From the NCBI GenBank assembly GCA_963788145.1, contig CAWBFQ010000007.1, positions 744,001-808,000 on the forward strand: DNA of 64,000 nucleotides, read 5' to 3'. The notes under the pieces are model-generated. The model searched no databases. It had not been told where the DNA came from and was given only the letters and a program-made list of their open reading frames with translations. This document shows, piece by piece, positions 53,083 to 60,717 of this stretch (position 1 is its first letter; every line of letters begins with the position of its first letter). This DNA is from UTCFX2 sp963788145. Its GTDB lineage: Bacteria; Chloroflexota; Anaerolineae; Anaerolineales; UBA4823. A program made the translations under genes and the position numbers.

Positions 53083-54201
53083 CTAAATTCCATACAAATA
53101 ATAGCAGGTCTGGCATCCTTCGGGCGCTGGAGGAAGCTGTATGCCTGAATCTTGTGGACCGCCTAAAAGGTAATCGATGGTTGCCTGTTGTTCCACCCGC
53201 AAGCGGGCGGAATAATAACTTCGGAAATCCTTATAGGCCGGTTTTTCCCAGATCGCCTGAAGCGACTCTGAGTGAATATTTCCAAATCGCTGACAAGGGA
53301 CGAGCACGCGACGCCCATCAAAGATGCGGTTTTCAGCATACGAAAGCGTAATGCAGGGAGAAACCATGCCCTCCCAATTTACAAATACACTCTGGAGCGG
53401 GTTGTGCTCGCAGATCGTCACCTCCTGCGGATTTAGCGCATAAAAACGCAGCCCGATTCCCAAATCGTGGGCGAGTATGCGGGCTTCTGCCAGGGCGTCC
53501 TTGATTTCATTGGCGGTATCTCCTTCGTGGCTGAAAAACCGGCGCTCATCGTCGCCGTCTTTCAGGATGACATCCAGGTTTTTCGCGACCACCTGTTCCA
53601 CGCCCAGACTGTGAGCCAGGGATATGAAGGCGGGCAGCTCGTGATAATTCTGCTGCTCGCCGACCATCATTACAAAAACCATCAGCATGCGAGGGGAATG
53701 GCTGCCGCGGCTGGCTCTCAGGTCTCGCAGCGCGGCGATATTTTCTGTCACCAATTGAAACCTACCCCCAAGACGGATTTGTTCATATAGTTCAGGTGTG
53801 GCAGCATCGACCGAGAATGAAATCCAATCCAATCCCAGATCATATAATTTTGCGGAGACATCTGGAAGCAAGTGCATACCATTGGTGCTGAATCCCACAT
53901 TACATCCAGCCTGTTTTGCAACAGCCACCATATCCACCAGAAGAGGGTTTTTGAGGGGCTCGCCTCCGCCAGTTAAATCCACATTGACTGTGAGCGGCAA
54001 ATATGGCGCGACCTTGATGAAGGTCTCCCAGGACATACTGGCATTCTGTGGGCGGATCTCGCTCCACGGACACATCACACATTCGAGGGAACATTCCAAG
54101 GATGGCTCAATTTGGATCAATTGAAACGGGCGGCGATTTTTTTTATGGATAGCCTGGCTAATTTTATTCAACATCGGTTCAAGGCCCTTCTCTTGCTGCA
54201 A
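53083..54201 (-). CDS. Radical SAM/SPASM domain protein
   Basis: 372-residue radical SAM protein. The [4Fe-4S] motif C-x3-C-x2-C is CSLECVMCPW (residues ~37-45). The barrel shows DLTGGGEPLKNP and FSTNGMHL, typical SAM-binding and strand-2 motifs. The C-terminal Cys-rich region (CEHNPLQSVFVNWEGMVSPC, later CQTCYYL) matches a SPASM or twitch auxiliary cluster. Such enzymes mature peptides or proteins, or make anaerobic cofactors. It lies immediately upstream of the DVU0298-like gene. No small precursor-peptide gene is evident nearby. Confidence 0.85.
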   Translation of the reverse strand: MQQEKGLEPMLNKISQAIHKKNRRPFQLIQIEPSLECSLECVMCPWSEIRPQNASMSWETFIKVAPYLPLTVNVDLTGGGEPLKNPLLVDMVAVAKQAGCNVGFSTNGMHLLPDVSAKLYDLGLDWISFSVDAATPELYEQIRLGGRFQLVTENIAALRDLRASRGSHSPRMLMVFVMMVGEQQNYHELPAFISLAHSLGVEQVVAKNLDVILKDGDDERRFFSHEGDTANEIKDALAEARILAHDLGIGLRFYALNPQEVTICEHNPLQSVFVNWEGMVSPCITLSYAENRIFDGRRVLVPCQRFGNIHSESLQAIWEKPAYKDFRSYYSARLRVEQQATIDYLLGGPQDSGIQLPPAPEGCQTCYYLYGI

Positions 54202-54312
54202 AATTCATTTTTCTATCAGTATTTCCTGTCGCCAGGATTTTTCAAAACGATTAAAATAGTGTACACTGAAAGAGGAATTTTCGACACCTATAGATACGAC
54301 CAGGAGTTATGC

Positions 54313-54714
54313 ATGGCAAAAAAGAAAAGTGTCATCAAGCGCACCGCTCCGGGGGTAGAACATAAACCTTCCTGGAAGAACATTCTCTTAGCTCTAACAC
54401 TGGTACCCCTGGCTGCCGGCGTTCTGTTGATCATTGCCTGGGCGCTAGATTGGGACGTGACCGGTTCCTTGGAAAACCAGGTGTATATCGGGATATTGTT
54501 TGTTCTCATCAGCACTGCGCTTTCCAACCTGGTGCAGAGAAACTGGCTGCTATTCATCGGTTGGTCATTCTTGTTAATCGCCGACCTGTTATTCCTGCTG
54601 GTATTGGTCCCGTCATTCCAACTTGTGGCTGGGGGGCTGGCAATTGTGGGTGGAGGAATATTAATGTTCCGATTCTTCCAGCAGATCAGCCAGCGATCCG
54701 GACAATCCAAATAA
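54313..54714 (+). CDS. Small four-helix membrane protein, unknown function
   Basis: 133-residue protein with a basic N-terminus (MAKKKSVIKR) and about four hydrophobic segments (residues ~26-45, ~55-75, ~80-98, ~102-122). AGGAG six bases before ATG 54313 supports this start; the open frame extending back to 54112 overlaps the divergent radical SAM gene. It is not a family I recognise. It stands alone between the radical SAM gene and the sulfur cluster. Confidence 0.7.
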   Translation: MAKKKSVIKRTAPGVEHKPSWKNILLALTLVPLAAGVLLIIAWALDWDVTGSLENQVYIGILFVLISTALSNLVQRNWLLFIGWSFLLIADLLFLLVLVPSFQLVAGGLAIVGGGILMFRFFQQISQRSGQSK

Positions 54715-54753
54715 TAACGAGAGCGAGACTGAAATAGACTACATTTGGATGAG

Positions 54754-54777
54754 ACGGCTCCAGAGGGAACCGTTTTT
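54754..54777 (+). terminator. Probable terminator after the small membrane protein
   Basis: ACGGCTCC pairs with GGAACCGT (one internal C-A mismatch) and is followed by T5. The remaining sequence up to 55249 shows no confident promoter or gene and is probably the control region of the sulfur operon. Confidence 0.6.
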
Positions 54778-55249
54778 GCCCAAAACAATTCTGGGCTAAT
54801 TTTACAACCCACGGGGGCATACAAGGGTCGAAGATTGTGTTTTAACTCTAAGACTTTACTTAGACCAAATTAAAACCTTGCTTAAGCGCGTAGATACTTT
54901 CCTCTAATACAATCAGTACCAGGATAATAGCCTTTCCAAATATTGAAGTCCTTTCTGGATCATTCTTAAAGGACGCAAGCGAAATGGGATTCGCACGGAT
55001 GAGGCCTGAACTGATTAGAAATATTTATTTGACCCGATCGGAGGCGCGGCGATATTTGATGCGCAGCACGGTCGCACAACAGGCAGCGATAACGAATATC
55101 GCAAGGAGGTGCATCAGGGAATCTTCTTCTTACGTCGCGACGAAACTGGTACTGGGATGGCCGGTTTATGCGGCGGAACGCCCCAAAGGTACCAAAATCC
55201 AAATCCATCCCCATCCTTTTCCCTATAGCCCCAATCAGGAGAAAATGTC

Positions 55250-55354
55250 ATGAATGTGAAAATAAATGAAGACTGGCTTGCAACTATCATAGCCTTTGTG
55301 CTGCTCATCCTGGCGATGATCGGCATCATATCACCCGCCTGGATGGTCTTCTAG
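55250..55354 (+). CDS. 34-residue membrane peptide upstream of the YeiH-type transporter
   Basis: Short ORF starting MNVKINEDWLATIIAFVLL and ending SPAWMVF, with one hydrophobic helix (residues ~10-29). AGGAG about eight bases before ATG 55250 supports translation. It ends 31 bases before the YeiH-family gene and runs in the same direction. It may be a small accessory subunit of that transporter. Coding status is likely but unproven because the ORF is so short. Confidence 0.6.
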   Translation: MNVKINEDWLATIIAFVLLILAMIGIISPAWMVF

Positions 55355-55385
55355 GGCATCCGAAGGAATGTGAGGAGAATCAAAC

Positions 55386-56480
55386 ATGGCTACTACAAAT
55401 GTAAAGAAAGCTGAAAATAATGACAACACTGTCCGCCTAATCGCCGGGCTTGTTCTGGTCGTTGTGCTTGCCTTTGTTTCACGCTGGCTGAAGGGCCAGG
55501 TTTACGGTGTATCCGACCTTTTTGGTTTGGGTATCCCGGGCAAGGTGCTGGAATATCCCCTTTGGGCTGCCCTGGTGGGTTTAATTGCCAATGCCCTCTT
55601 GAAAGCGTTCAAAGGATATGAATTCTTCAAACCCGGTTTTCGGACAGAGATGTTTTTGAAAGTTGGTCTGGTCTTGTTAGGCGCAGGTATCAGCTTCAAA
55701 GTGATCGTCACCGCTGCAGCAGGCGCCATTTTACAAGGCATCATTATGGTCACCGCAGTGTATTTCTTCAGTTGGTGGCTGGGTGGTAAGTTCGGTCTGC
55801 CCGATACGTTGCGGGCAGTGATGTCCACCGCGGTCTCCATCTGCGGCGTCTCGGCAGCCATCGCGGCAGCCGGGTCGGTGATGGCGAAGAAAGAGGAAAT
55901 CACCTACATCACCGCGCTGGTGATTGTGACCGCGCTGCCATTGATGGTGATTCTGCCGCTGATAGCCGGCGCATTGAACATGCCTGAAGCAGTGGCTGGC
56001 GCCTGGTTTGGCGGCAATGTGGACACAACCGCAGCAGTTGTTGGCGCTGGCACGATCTATGGCGAGACAGCCCAGAAGATTGCCTCGATTGTGAAGCAGA
56101 CCCAGAACGCCCTGATCGGCGTGGTCGCCTTCCTGTTGGCGCTCTATTTCTCCACTGTCGTCGAAGGCAAGAAGGAAAAACCGAGTGCTATGGTGATCTG
56201 GCATCGTTTCCCCAAGTTCGTCCTCGGTTTCATTCTCACCTCCTTGATCTTCACTTTCGGATGGATCAGTAAAGACGCCAGTAAAGCGATTGGCTCGATG
56301 AAAGATTGGGCTTTCTGCCTGGCGTTCGTCAGTATGGGCTTGGAATTGTCGGTGGGCGAGTTCAAGAAGATGGGCTGGTCACCGGTGATTGTCTATCTGA
56401 TTGTGACCGTGTTCAATACTCTGCTTGCTCTGGCTGTTTCCTGGTTGATCTTCGGGTGGCTGTTCCCGGCTAGCCTCTAA
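55386..56480 (+). CDS. YeiH/Cons_hypoth698 family putative sulfite/sulfate exporter
   Basis: 364-residue membrane protein with about ten helices. Family motifs include VGLVLLGAGISFK, STAVSICGVSAAIAA, FGGNVDTTAAVVGAG and LSFVSMGLELSV-like FVSMGLELSVGE. PF03601/COG2855 members are associated with sulfonate degradation, where one (CuyZ) is proposed to export sulfite. Here it lies between the SuyAB locus and dsrAB, so export or import of sulfite or related anions is likely. Direction of transport is not readable from sequence. A downstream palindromic repeat (56633) separates it from dsrA. Confidence 0.85.
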   Translation: MATTNVKKAENNDNTVRLIAGLVLVVVLAFVSRWLKGQVYGVSDLFGLGIPGKVLEYPLWAALVGLIANALLKAFKGYEFFKPGFRTEMFLKVGLVLLGAGISFKVIVTAAAGAILQGIIMVTAVYFFSWWLGGKFGLPDTLRAVMSTAVSICGVSAAIAAAGSVMAKKEEITYITALVIVTALPLMVILPLIAGALNMPEAVAGAWFGGNVDTTAAVVGAGTIYGETAQKIASIVKQTQNALIGVVAFLLALYFSTVVEGKKEKPSAMVIWHRFPKFVLGFILTSLIFTFGWISKDASKAIGSMKDWAFCLAFVSMGLELSVGEFKKMGWSPVIVYLIVTVFNTLLALAVSWLIFGWLFPASL

Positions 56481-56632
56481 TCAACTCAAGTTGCCTCGGT
56501 CGTCATATGAAGGACGATGACCGAGGCTTTATCCATAGAAACCAGCGGATATCCGCTACGAAATCAACCGTTCGGAATAGCAGCGAGTATTTGCGATAGA
56601 AGAAAAGATCGCAAAGGAAAGCCAGGCAGCCT

Positions 56633-56647
56633 GCGAACCCGTTTCGC
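56633..56647. repeat. Palindromic repeat copy upstream of dsrA
   Basis: GCGAACCCGTTTCGC, a near-palindrome related to GCGAAACTAGTTTCGC, in the spacer between the exporter and dsrA. Confidence 0.5.
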
Positions 56648-56702
56648 CGCCAAACGCTTTTCCTGAGCCTGCCGAAAAACGGTCTAATGGAGGTGTAAAA
56701 AT

Positions 56703-57896
56703 ATGGCTAACGTAGAAGACTTGAAAACCCCCATGCTGGACCAACTGGAAGAGGGTCCCTGGCCTAGCTTTGTAAAGGAAATAAAGCGCGCCGCGGCAAA
56801 AAACGACTCTGCCAAAGATCTGCTTGGTCAGCTAGAGAGGTCTTATAACGATAGAATTGGACATTGGAAACACGGCGGTATTGTGGGTGTGAGGGGTTAT
56901 GGCGGCGGCGTGATCGGACGATACACAGACCTGCCAGATGAATTCCCAAATATTGCCGAATTCCATACGTTCCGCGTCAATATGCCAGCCGGTTGGTTCT
57001 ATACCACCGAAAAACTGCGCCAGCTATGTGATGTATGGGATAAACACGGCAGCGGGCTAACCAATATGCACGGCGCAACTGGAGATATCATTCTTCTTGG
57101 CGCTCCAACCAGCGCTCTGCAACCTTGCTTTGACGACCTGGCTGAAATCGACTTTGACCTGGGCGGCTCGGGCAGTGATATGCGCACACCCAGCGCCTGC
57201 GTTGGTCCAGCCCGCTGTGAATATGCCTGCTTCGATACGCTTGATTTGCTGCACACGTTGACTTTGGAGTTCCAGGACGAGCTGCATCGCCCGATGTTCC
57301 CCTATAAATCCAAAATCAAGATCTCTGGTTGTCCGAACGATTGCGTCGCTTCGGTAGCTCGATCTGACTTTTCTGTGATCGGCGCCTGGCGCGACAATAT
57401 CCGGATCAACCCGGACGAAGTGGTGAATTACGCCAATAACAACCTGGACATCCAGAGCGAAGTTGTGGATTTGTGCCCTACCGGCTGCATGAATTGGGAC
57501 CCCGCATCAAAGACCCTCTCGATCGACAATGGCGAGTGTAATCGCTGTATGCATTGCATCAATATCATGCCTAAGGCATTACGCCCCGGCGTTGAACGTG
57601 GAGCCACCATACTTGTCGGAGGTAAAGCTCCGATCGTGCATGGCGCTCTGCTGTCATGGGTCATCATACCTTTCATGAAAATGGAGCCACCCTACGAAGA
57701 ATTCATTGACCTGGTCCGGAGGATCTGGGATTGGTGGGACGAAAACGGCAAGATGCGCGAACGGCTGGGCGAGTTGATCAATCGCCTGGGTATGCGCGCC
57801 TTCTTGAAAGCGGTTGATCTGCCGGCTGTACCCCAAATGATCCGTGCACCGCGCGCCAACCCCTATTATTTCTGGGACCCCGAGGAGGTGAAGTAA
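56703..57896 (+). CDS. dsrA: Dissimilatory sulfite reductase subunit alpha
   Basis: 397-residue DsrA. With DsrB it reduces sulfite to sulfide by six electrons, delivering sulfur to DsrC. The siroheme-[4Fe-4S] ligands are C-x5-C (C166, C172 in CVGPARCEYAC) and C-x3-C (C210, C214 in CPNDC). The inserted ferredoxin domain has CPTGC (C258, C262) and C-x2-C-x2-C (C279, C282, C285). Length matches the family. GGAGGTG upstream fits ATG 56703. The stop overlaps the dsrB start as TAATG. dsrD follows, which favours the reductive type of DsrAB. Confidence 0.97.
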   Translation: MANVEDLKTPMLDQLEEGPWPSFVKEIKRAAAKNDSAKDLLGQLERSYNDRIGHWKHGGIVGVRGYGGGVIGRYTDLPDEFPNIAEFHTFRVNMPAGWFYTTEKLRQLCDVWDKHGSGLTNMHGATGDIILLGAPTSALQPCFDDLAEIDFDLGGSGSDMRTPSACVGPARCEYACFDTLDLLHTLTLEFQDELHRPMFPYKSKIKISGCPNDCVASVARSDFSVIGAWRDNIRINPDEVVNYANNNLDIQSEVVDLCPTGCMNWDPASKTLSIDNGECNRCMHCINIMPKALRPGVERGATILVGGKAPIVHGALLSWVIIPFMKMEPPYEEFIDLVRRIWDWWDENGKMRERLGELINRLGMRAFLKAVDLPAVPQMIRAPRANPYYFWDPEEVK

Positions 57897-58957
57897 TGGT
57901 TACCCGAACAGATTTTGGGCCTCCTAATTTCAAGGAAATGCTGCCGCCCGTCATTGCAAAGAACTACGGGCAATGGCTCTATCACGAGCGGGTCAAACCA
58001 GGTGTGCTCAAACACGTGGCAGAATCGGGCGATGAGCTTTACACCGTCCGGGTGGGCTCGTCGCGATTGGTCAGCACCGATTGGATCCGGGATGTTTGCA
58101 CAATCGCGGATCAATTCTGCGATGGGCATCTGCGTTTTACCAGCCGGCACAACCTGGAATTCCTGGTTTCTGACAAAGGAAAAGTCGATCCATTGATCGA
58201 TCAACTGAAAGCCAGCGGTTTTTTGGTTGGCGGCACCGGACATTCCATCAGCAACCCGGTCCATACCCAGGGTTGGATCCACTGTCACACGCCTGCGACG
58301 GACGCTTCTGGTATTGTCAAGGCTGTGATGGACGATCTTGCGGAGTACTTTGTTGAATCAAAGCTGCCGGCATACTGCCGCATCTCATTGGCGTGTTGCT
58401 TGAATATGTGCGGAGCTGTACATTGTTCCGATATCGCCATCTTGGGCATCCATCGCAAACCACCCCACATTGATCATGATGTGGTGCGGGCGAAATGTGA
58501 GATCCCGAATGTGATTGCAGCTTGCCCAACAGGGGCGATCCGCCCGGACCCAAAGAACAAAACCCTGGTCGTGAACGAAGAGAAATGCATGTACTGTGGC
58601 AACTGCTACACAATGTGCCCGGGAATGCCGCTTGCCGATCCGATTGGGGACGGTGTATCGATCTGGGTGGGAGGAAAGATCTCCAGCGCACGTACGCCAC
58701 CCAAGTTCTCGCGCCTGGTCATCCCATTCCTGCCAAATACCCCACCACGCTGGCCAGAAGTTACCTCTGCAGTACGCAATATCGTTGAGACCTGGGCCAA
58801 GCACGCTCATAAACATGAGCGGATGGGTGAATGGATCGATCGGATTGGATGGGAACGTTTCTTCACCTTGACCGGTATCCCCTTCACAGTGCAAGTGATC
58901 GACGACTTTACACTTGCCCCCGAAACTTTCCGGTCAACACCGACGTTCAAATGGTAA
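57896..58957 (+). CDS. dsrB: Dissimilatory sulfite reductase subunit beta
   Basis: 353-residue DsrB. Fe-S ligands appear in CRISLACCLNMCGAVHC (residues ~161-178). The ferredoxin domain shows CPTGAIRPDP and CMYCGNCYTMCPGMP. Substrate-anion basic residues are in FTSRHNLEFLV. It is translationally coupled to dsrA by TAATG. The C-terminal PETFRSTPTFKW is encoded in part by sequence resembling the dispersed repeat. It forms the alpha2beta2 enzyme in the cytoplasm. Confidence 0.97.
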   Translation: MVTRTDFGPPNFKEMLPPVIAKNYGQWLYHERVKPGVLKHVAESGDELYTVRVGSSRLVSTDWIRDVCTIADQFCDGHLRFTSRHNLEFLVSDKGKVDPLIDQLKASGFLVGGTGHSISNPVHTQGWIHCHTPATDASGIVKAVMDDLAEYFVESKLPAYCRISLACCLNMCGAVHCSDIAILGIHRKPPHIDHDVVRAKCEIPNVIAACPTGAIRPDPKNKTLVVNEEKCMYCGNCYTMCPGMPLADPIGDGVSIWVGGKISSARTPPKFSRLVIPFLPNTPPRWPEVTSAVRNIVETWAKHAHKHERMGEWIDRIGWERFFTLTGIPFTVQVIDDFTLAPETFRSTPTFKW

Positions 58958-58981
58958 TGGCCGACTGATTTCTAGATCAAA

Positions 58982-59039
58982 GCGAAACTGGTTCCGCTCG
59001 ATATGGTCAGTTTTGGAATGCTGGCAAGATTGGTTTCGC
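58982..59039. repeat. Two palindromic repeat copies between dsrB and dsrD
   Basis: GCGAAACTGGTTCCGC (58982-58997) and GCAAGATTGGTTTCGC (59024-59039). Both are 16 bases with arms matching GCGAAAC...GTTTCGC at most positions. The second ends one base before the dsrD Shine-Dalgarno sequence AGGAG, so an RNA hairpin there could affect dsrD translation. Confidence 0.65.
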
Positions 59040-59051
59040 AGGAGTATTCAA

Positions 59052-59261
59052 ATGGCAGATGAAGTGACTGACGAAATGAAAACCCAAGTCATCGAATTCT
59101 TTCAGAAGAAGAACAAGATGCTAACCAGCCGGGATGTCGCCAATGGCCTGGGACTGGAGAATCGAATCGTCAAGAAAGTGATCACTGACCTGGTCAACGA
59201 GGGCAGCCTGGAGTTCACCTCATTTGGTGGAGCAACATTCATCAAAATCCCAGATGCTTGA
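59052..59261 (+). CDS. dsrD: DsrD
   Basis: 69-residue winged-helix protein (VIEFFQKKNKMLTSRDVANG, ENRIVKKVITDLVNEGSLEF, ending FIKIPDA). DsrD is found with reductive-type DsrAB and acts as an activator of sulfite reduction rather than a DNA-binding regulator. Length and sequence match the family. AGGAG seven bases upstream supports ATG 59052 instead of the longer frame from 58914, which overlaps dsrB. Its presence argues against an oxidative (sulfur-oxidising) Dsr system. Confidence 0.95.
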   Translation: MADEVTDEMKTQVIEFFQKKNKMLTSRDVANGLGLENRIVKKVITDLVNEGSLEFTSFGGATFIKIPDA

Positions 59262-59272
59262 ATGAATAAATT

Positions 59273-59314
59273 AACCTATGGTAGTCGGACTGTGAAACCC
59301 GGCTACCATAGGTT
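59273..59314 (+). other. Long hairpin between dsrD and dsrC
   Basis: AACCTATGGTAG and CTACCATAGGTT (12 bp, perfect) enclose an 18-base loop that can add CGG/CCG pairs. No T tract follows, so it is more likely an mRNA processing or stabilising hairpin than a terminator. Such a structure could let dsrC be expressed above dsrABD. Confidence 0.65.
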
Positions 59315-59416
59315 ATCCAAGCCGACCGGAAATCTCAGACCAAAATTCCGGCGGACATCCGGCGATGATGGCCAAATCCAGTTTTGGAAACTCACAAAAA
59401 ATGTGGAGGTAACCTT

Positions 59417-59734
59417 ATGCCTATTATTGAAATTAATGGATTGCAAATTGATGTGGATGAGGATGGCTTCATCCAGGAGCCCGACAAGTGGAGTGAGGAA
59501 ATTGCTGTAGCCCTTGCCACTACTGAAGAAGTAGACGATCTGACCGAGGATCACTGGAAAGTTATTAATTATCTGCGAAATTACTATAAGCAATTCGGGA
59601 TTGCTCCGATGATCCGCAAGCTGTGTAAAGAAACCGGCTTTCCACTCAAAGATATCTACGAGATGTTTCCCAGTGGTCCAGCTAAAGGCGCCTGCAAGAT
59701 CGCCGGCCTTCCCAAGCCCACGGGGTGTGTTTAG
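59417..59734 (+). CDS. dsrC: DsrC sulfur-carrier protein
   Basis: 105-residue DsrC. The C-terminal arm keeps both redox cysteines, C93 and the penultimate C104, separated by ten residues (CKIAGLPKPTGCV). They carry the trisulfide product of DsrAB and are reduced again by DsrMK. GFPLKDIYEMFPSGPAKGAC is the usual arm approach. GGAGGTAAC lies upstream of ATG 59417; the frame back to 59384 lacks support. A 182-base spacer with a perfect palindromic repeat separates it from dsrM. Confidence 0.97.
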   Translation: MPIIEINGLQIDVDEDGFIQEPDKWSEEIAVALATTEEVDDLTEDHWKVINYLRNYYKQFGIAPMIRKLCKETGFPLKDIYEMFPSGPAKGACKIAGLPKPTGCV

Positions 59735-59813
59735 TTGTAAGCAGCAAAAACCGTTCTGCAGGCTTAATAGCGAACGAATATTTACCGGTAGGGATCGGGT
59801 AGCAGGGAGGCGG

Positions 59814-59829
59814 GCGAAACTAGTTTCGC
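59814..59829. repeat. Perfect 16-bp palindromic repeat, type copy
   Basis: GCGAAACTAGTTTCGC is fully self-complementary and lies between dsrC and dsrM. It is the best-preserved member of the repeat family described in the findings. Confidence 0.75.
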
Positions 59830-59916
59830 AGGCGAATCGGGCCGATAGATGGTCCGCGGTTGCTTAGACTTCTGGTTCCTGATCCCTATCGTGTTGCTTG
59901 GTAACTGAGGCAGTGT

Positions 59917-60672
59917 ATGGAAAATTCATCGATCTTATGGAATCTTTTTTCGGTTTTCTTGAGCGGGCTATCCTATTTTGCAATCCTGGCTTTTGGATTG
60001 GGACTGATCGGTAAACTGATCGGTTATCTCCGCACCCCCATGCCGTGGCCAGAGGTGGTTACCCCTGCTCCAGAAACAGAAGGCGGAGCGGTATTGCGCG
60101 TGATCGGAGATGTGTTGATCTTCCCCAATCTCTTCAAGGCCGATAGACTGCTCTGGGTTGGGGCCTGGATTTTTCATGTTGCTCTGGCAGCTATCCTGTT
60201 CAGGCATTTGCGCTATTTTACCTATCCCGTACCGGGAATTATTCTTTACATGGAAACGGTGGCGTTATTTTTTGGTTATCTGTTCGGGATAGCGATCCTT
60301 TTTTTGCTTTGGCGGCGTTTGGCGCTGCCGCGTAGTCTTTATATTTCCAATCTTCCAGACTATTTTGCGCTGACATTGCTGGGGGCAATTGCTGGAACGG
60401 GAATTTTGGTCAGTTATTGGTTGCACGTCAATATTGTGGATGTCAAAGCCTTTGTGCTGGGATTATTGACGCTAAATCCAGTCGAACCACCTAAACACCC
60501 GCTTTTTCTGCTTCATTATTCCCTCGTGATTACATTACTAATCTATTTCCCCTCCAGCAAATTACTACATGCTGGCGGTGTTTTCCTCAGTCCATCCCGC
60601 AACCAGCCTTACCAGATCCAAAAACCCGGAAAACGATACGTCAATCCGTGGGACAAGGCGACCAGCGATTGA
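59917..60672 (+). CDS. dsrM: DsrM-like membrane cytochrome b subunit
   Basis: 251-residue NarI-like membrane protein with about five helices (residues ~12-35, ~85-105, ~115-135, ~145-170, ~205-225). Candidate heme-b ligands are His in WIFHVALAAILFRHLRYF and in LLHYSLVITLLIYFPSSKLLH. It should pass electrons between menaquinone and DsrK. The first ~80 residues contain a cytoplasmic loop (TPMPWPEVV). It is followed 45 bases later by dsrK. Confidence 0.9.
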   Translation: MENSSILWNLFSVFLSGLSYFAILAFGLGLIGKLIGYLRTPMPWPEVVTPAPETEGGAVLRVIGDVLIFPNLFKADRLLWVGAWIFHVALAAILFRHLRYFTYPVPGIILYMETVALFFGYLFGIAILFLLWRRLALPRSLYISNLPDYFALTLLGAIAGTGILVSYWLHVNIVDVKAFVLGLLTLNPVEPPKHPLFLLHYSLVITLLIYFPSSKLLHAGGVFLSPSRNQPYQIQKPGKRYVNPWDKATSD

Positions 60673-60717
60673 AATCTTATTGAATGAACGGCAACACTTT
60701 CATTTGGAGTACAACTT

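Noticed and set aside
54984..55253. 89-residue ORF between the small membrane protein and the 34-residue peptide
   Set aside because: It has no recognisable fold, no convincing ribosome-binding site and an Arg/Pro-rich composition typical of chance ORFs, and it overlaps a better-supported small ORF.
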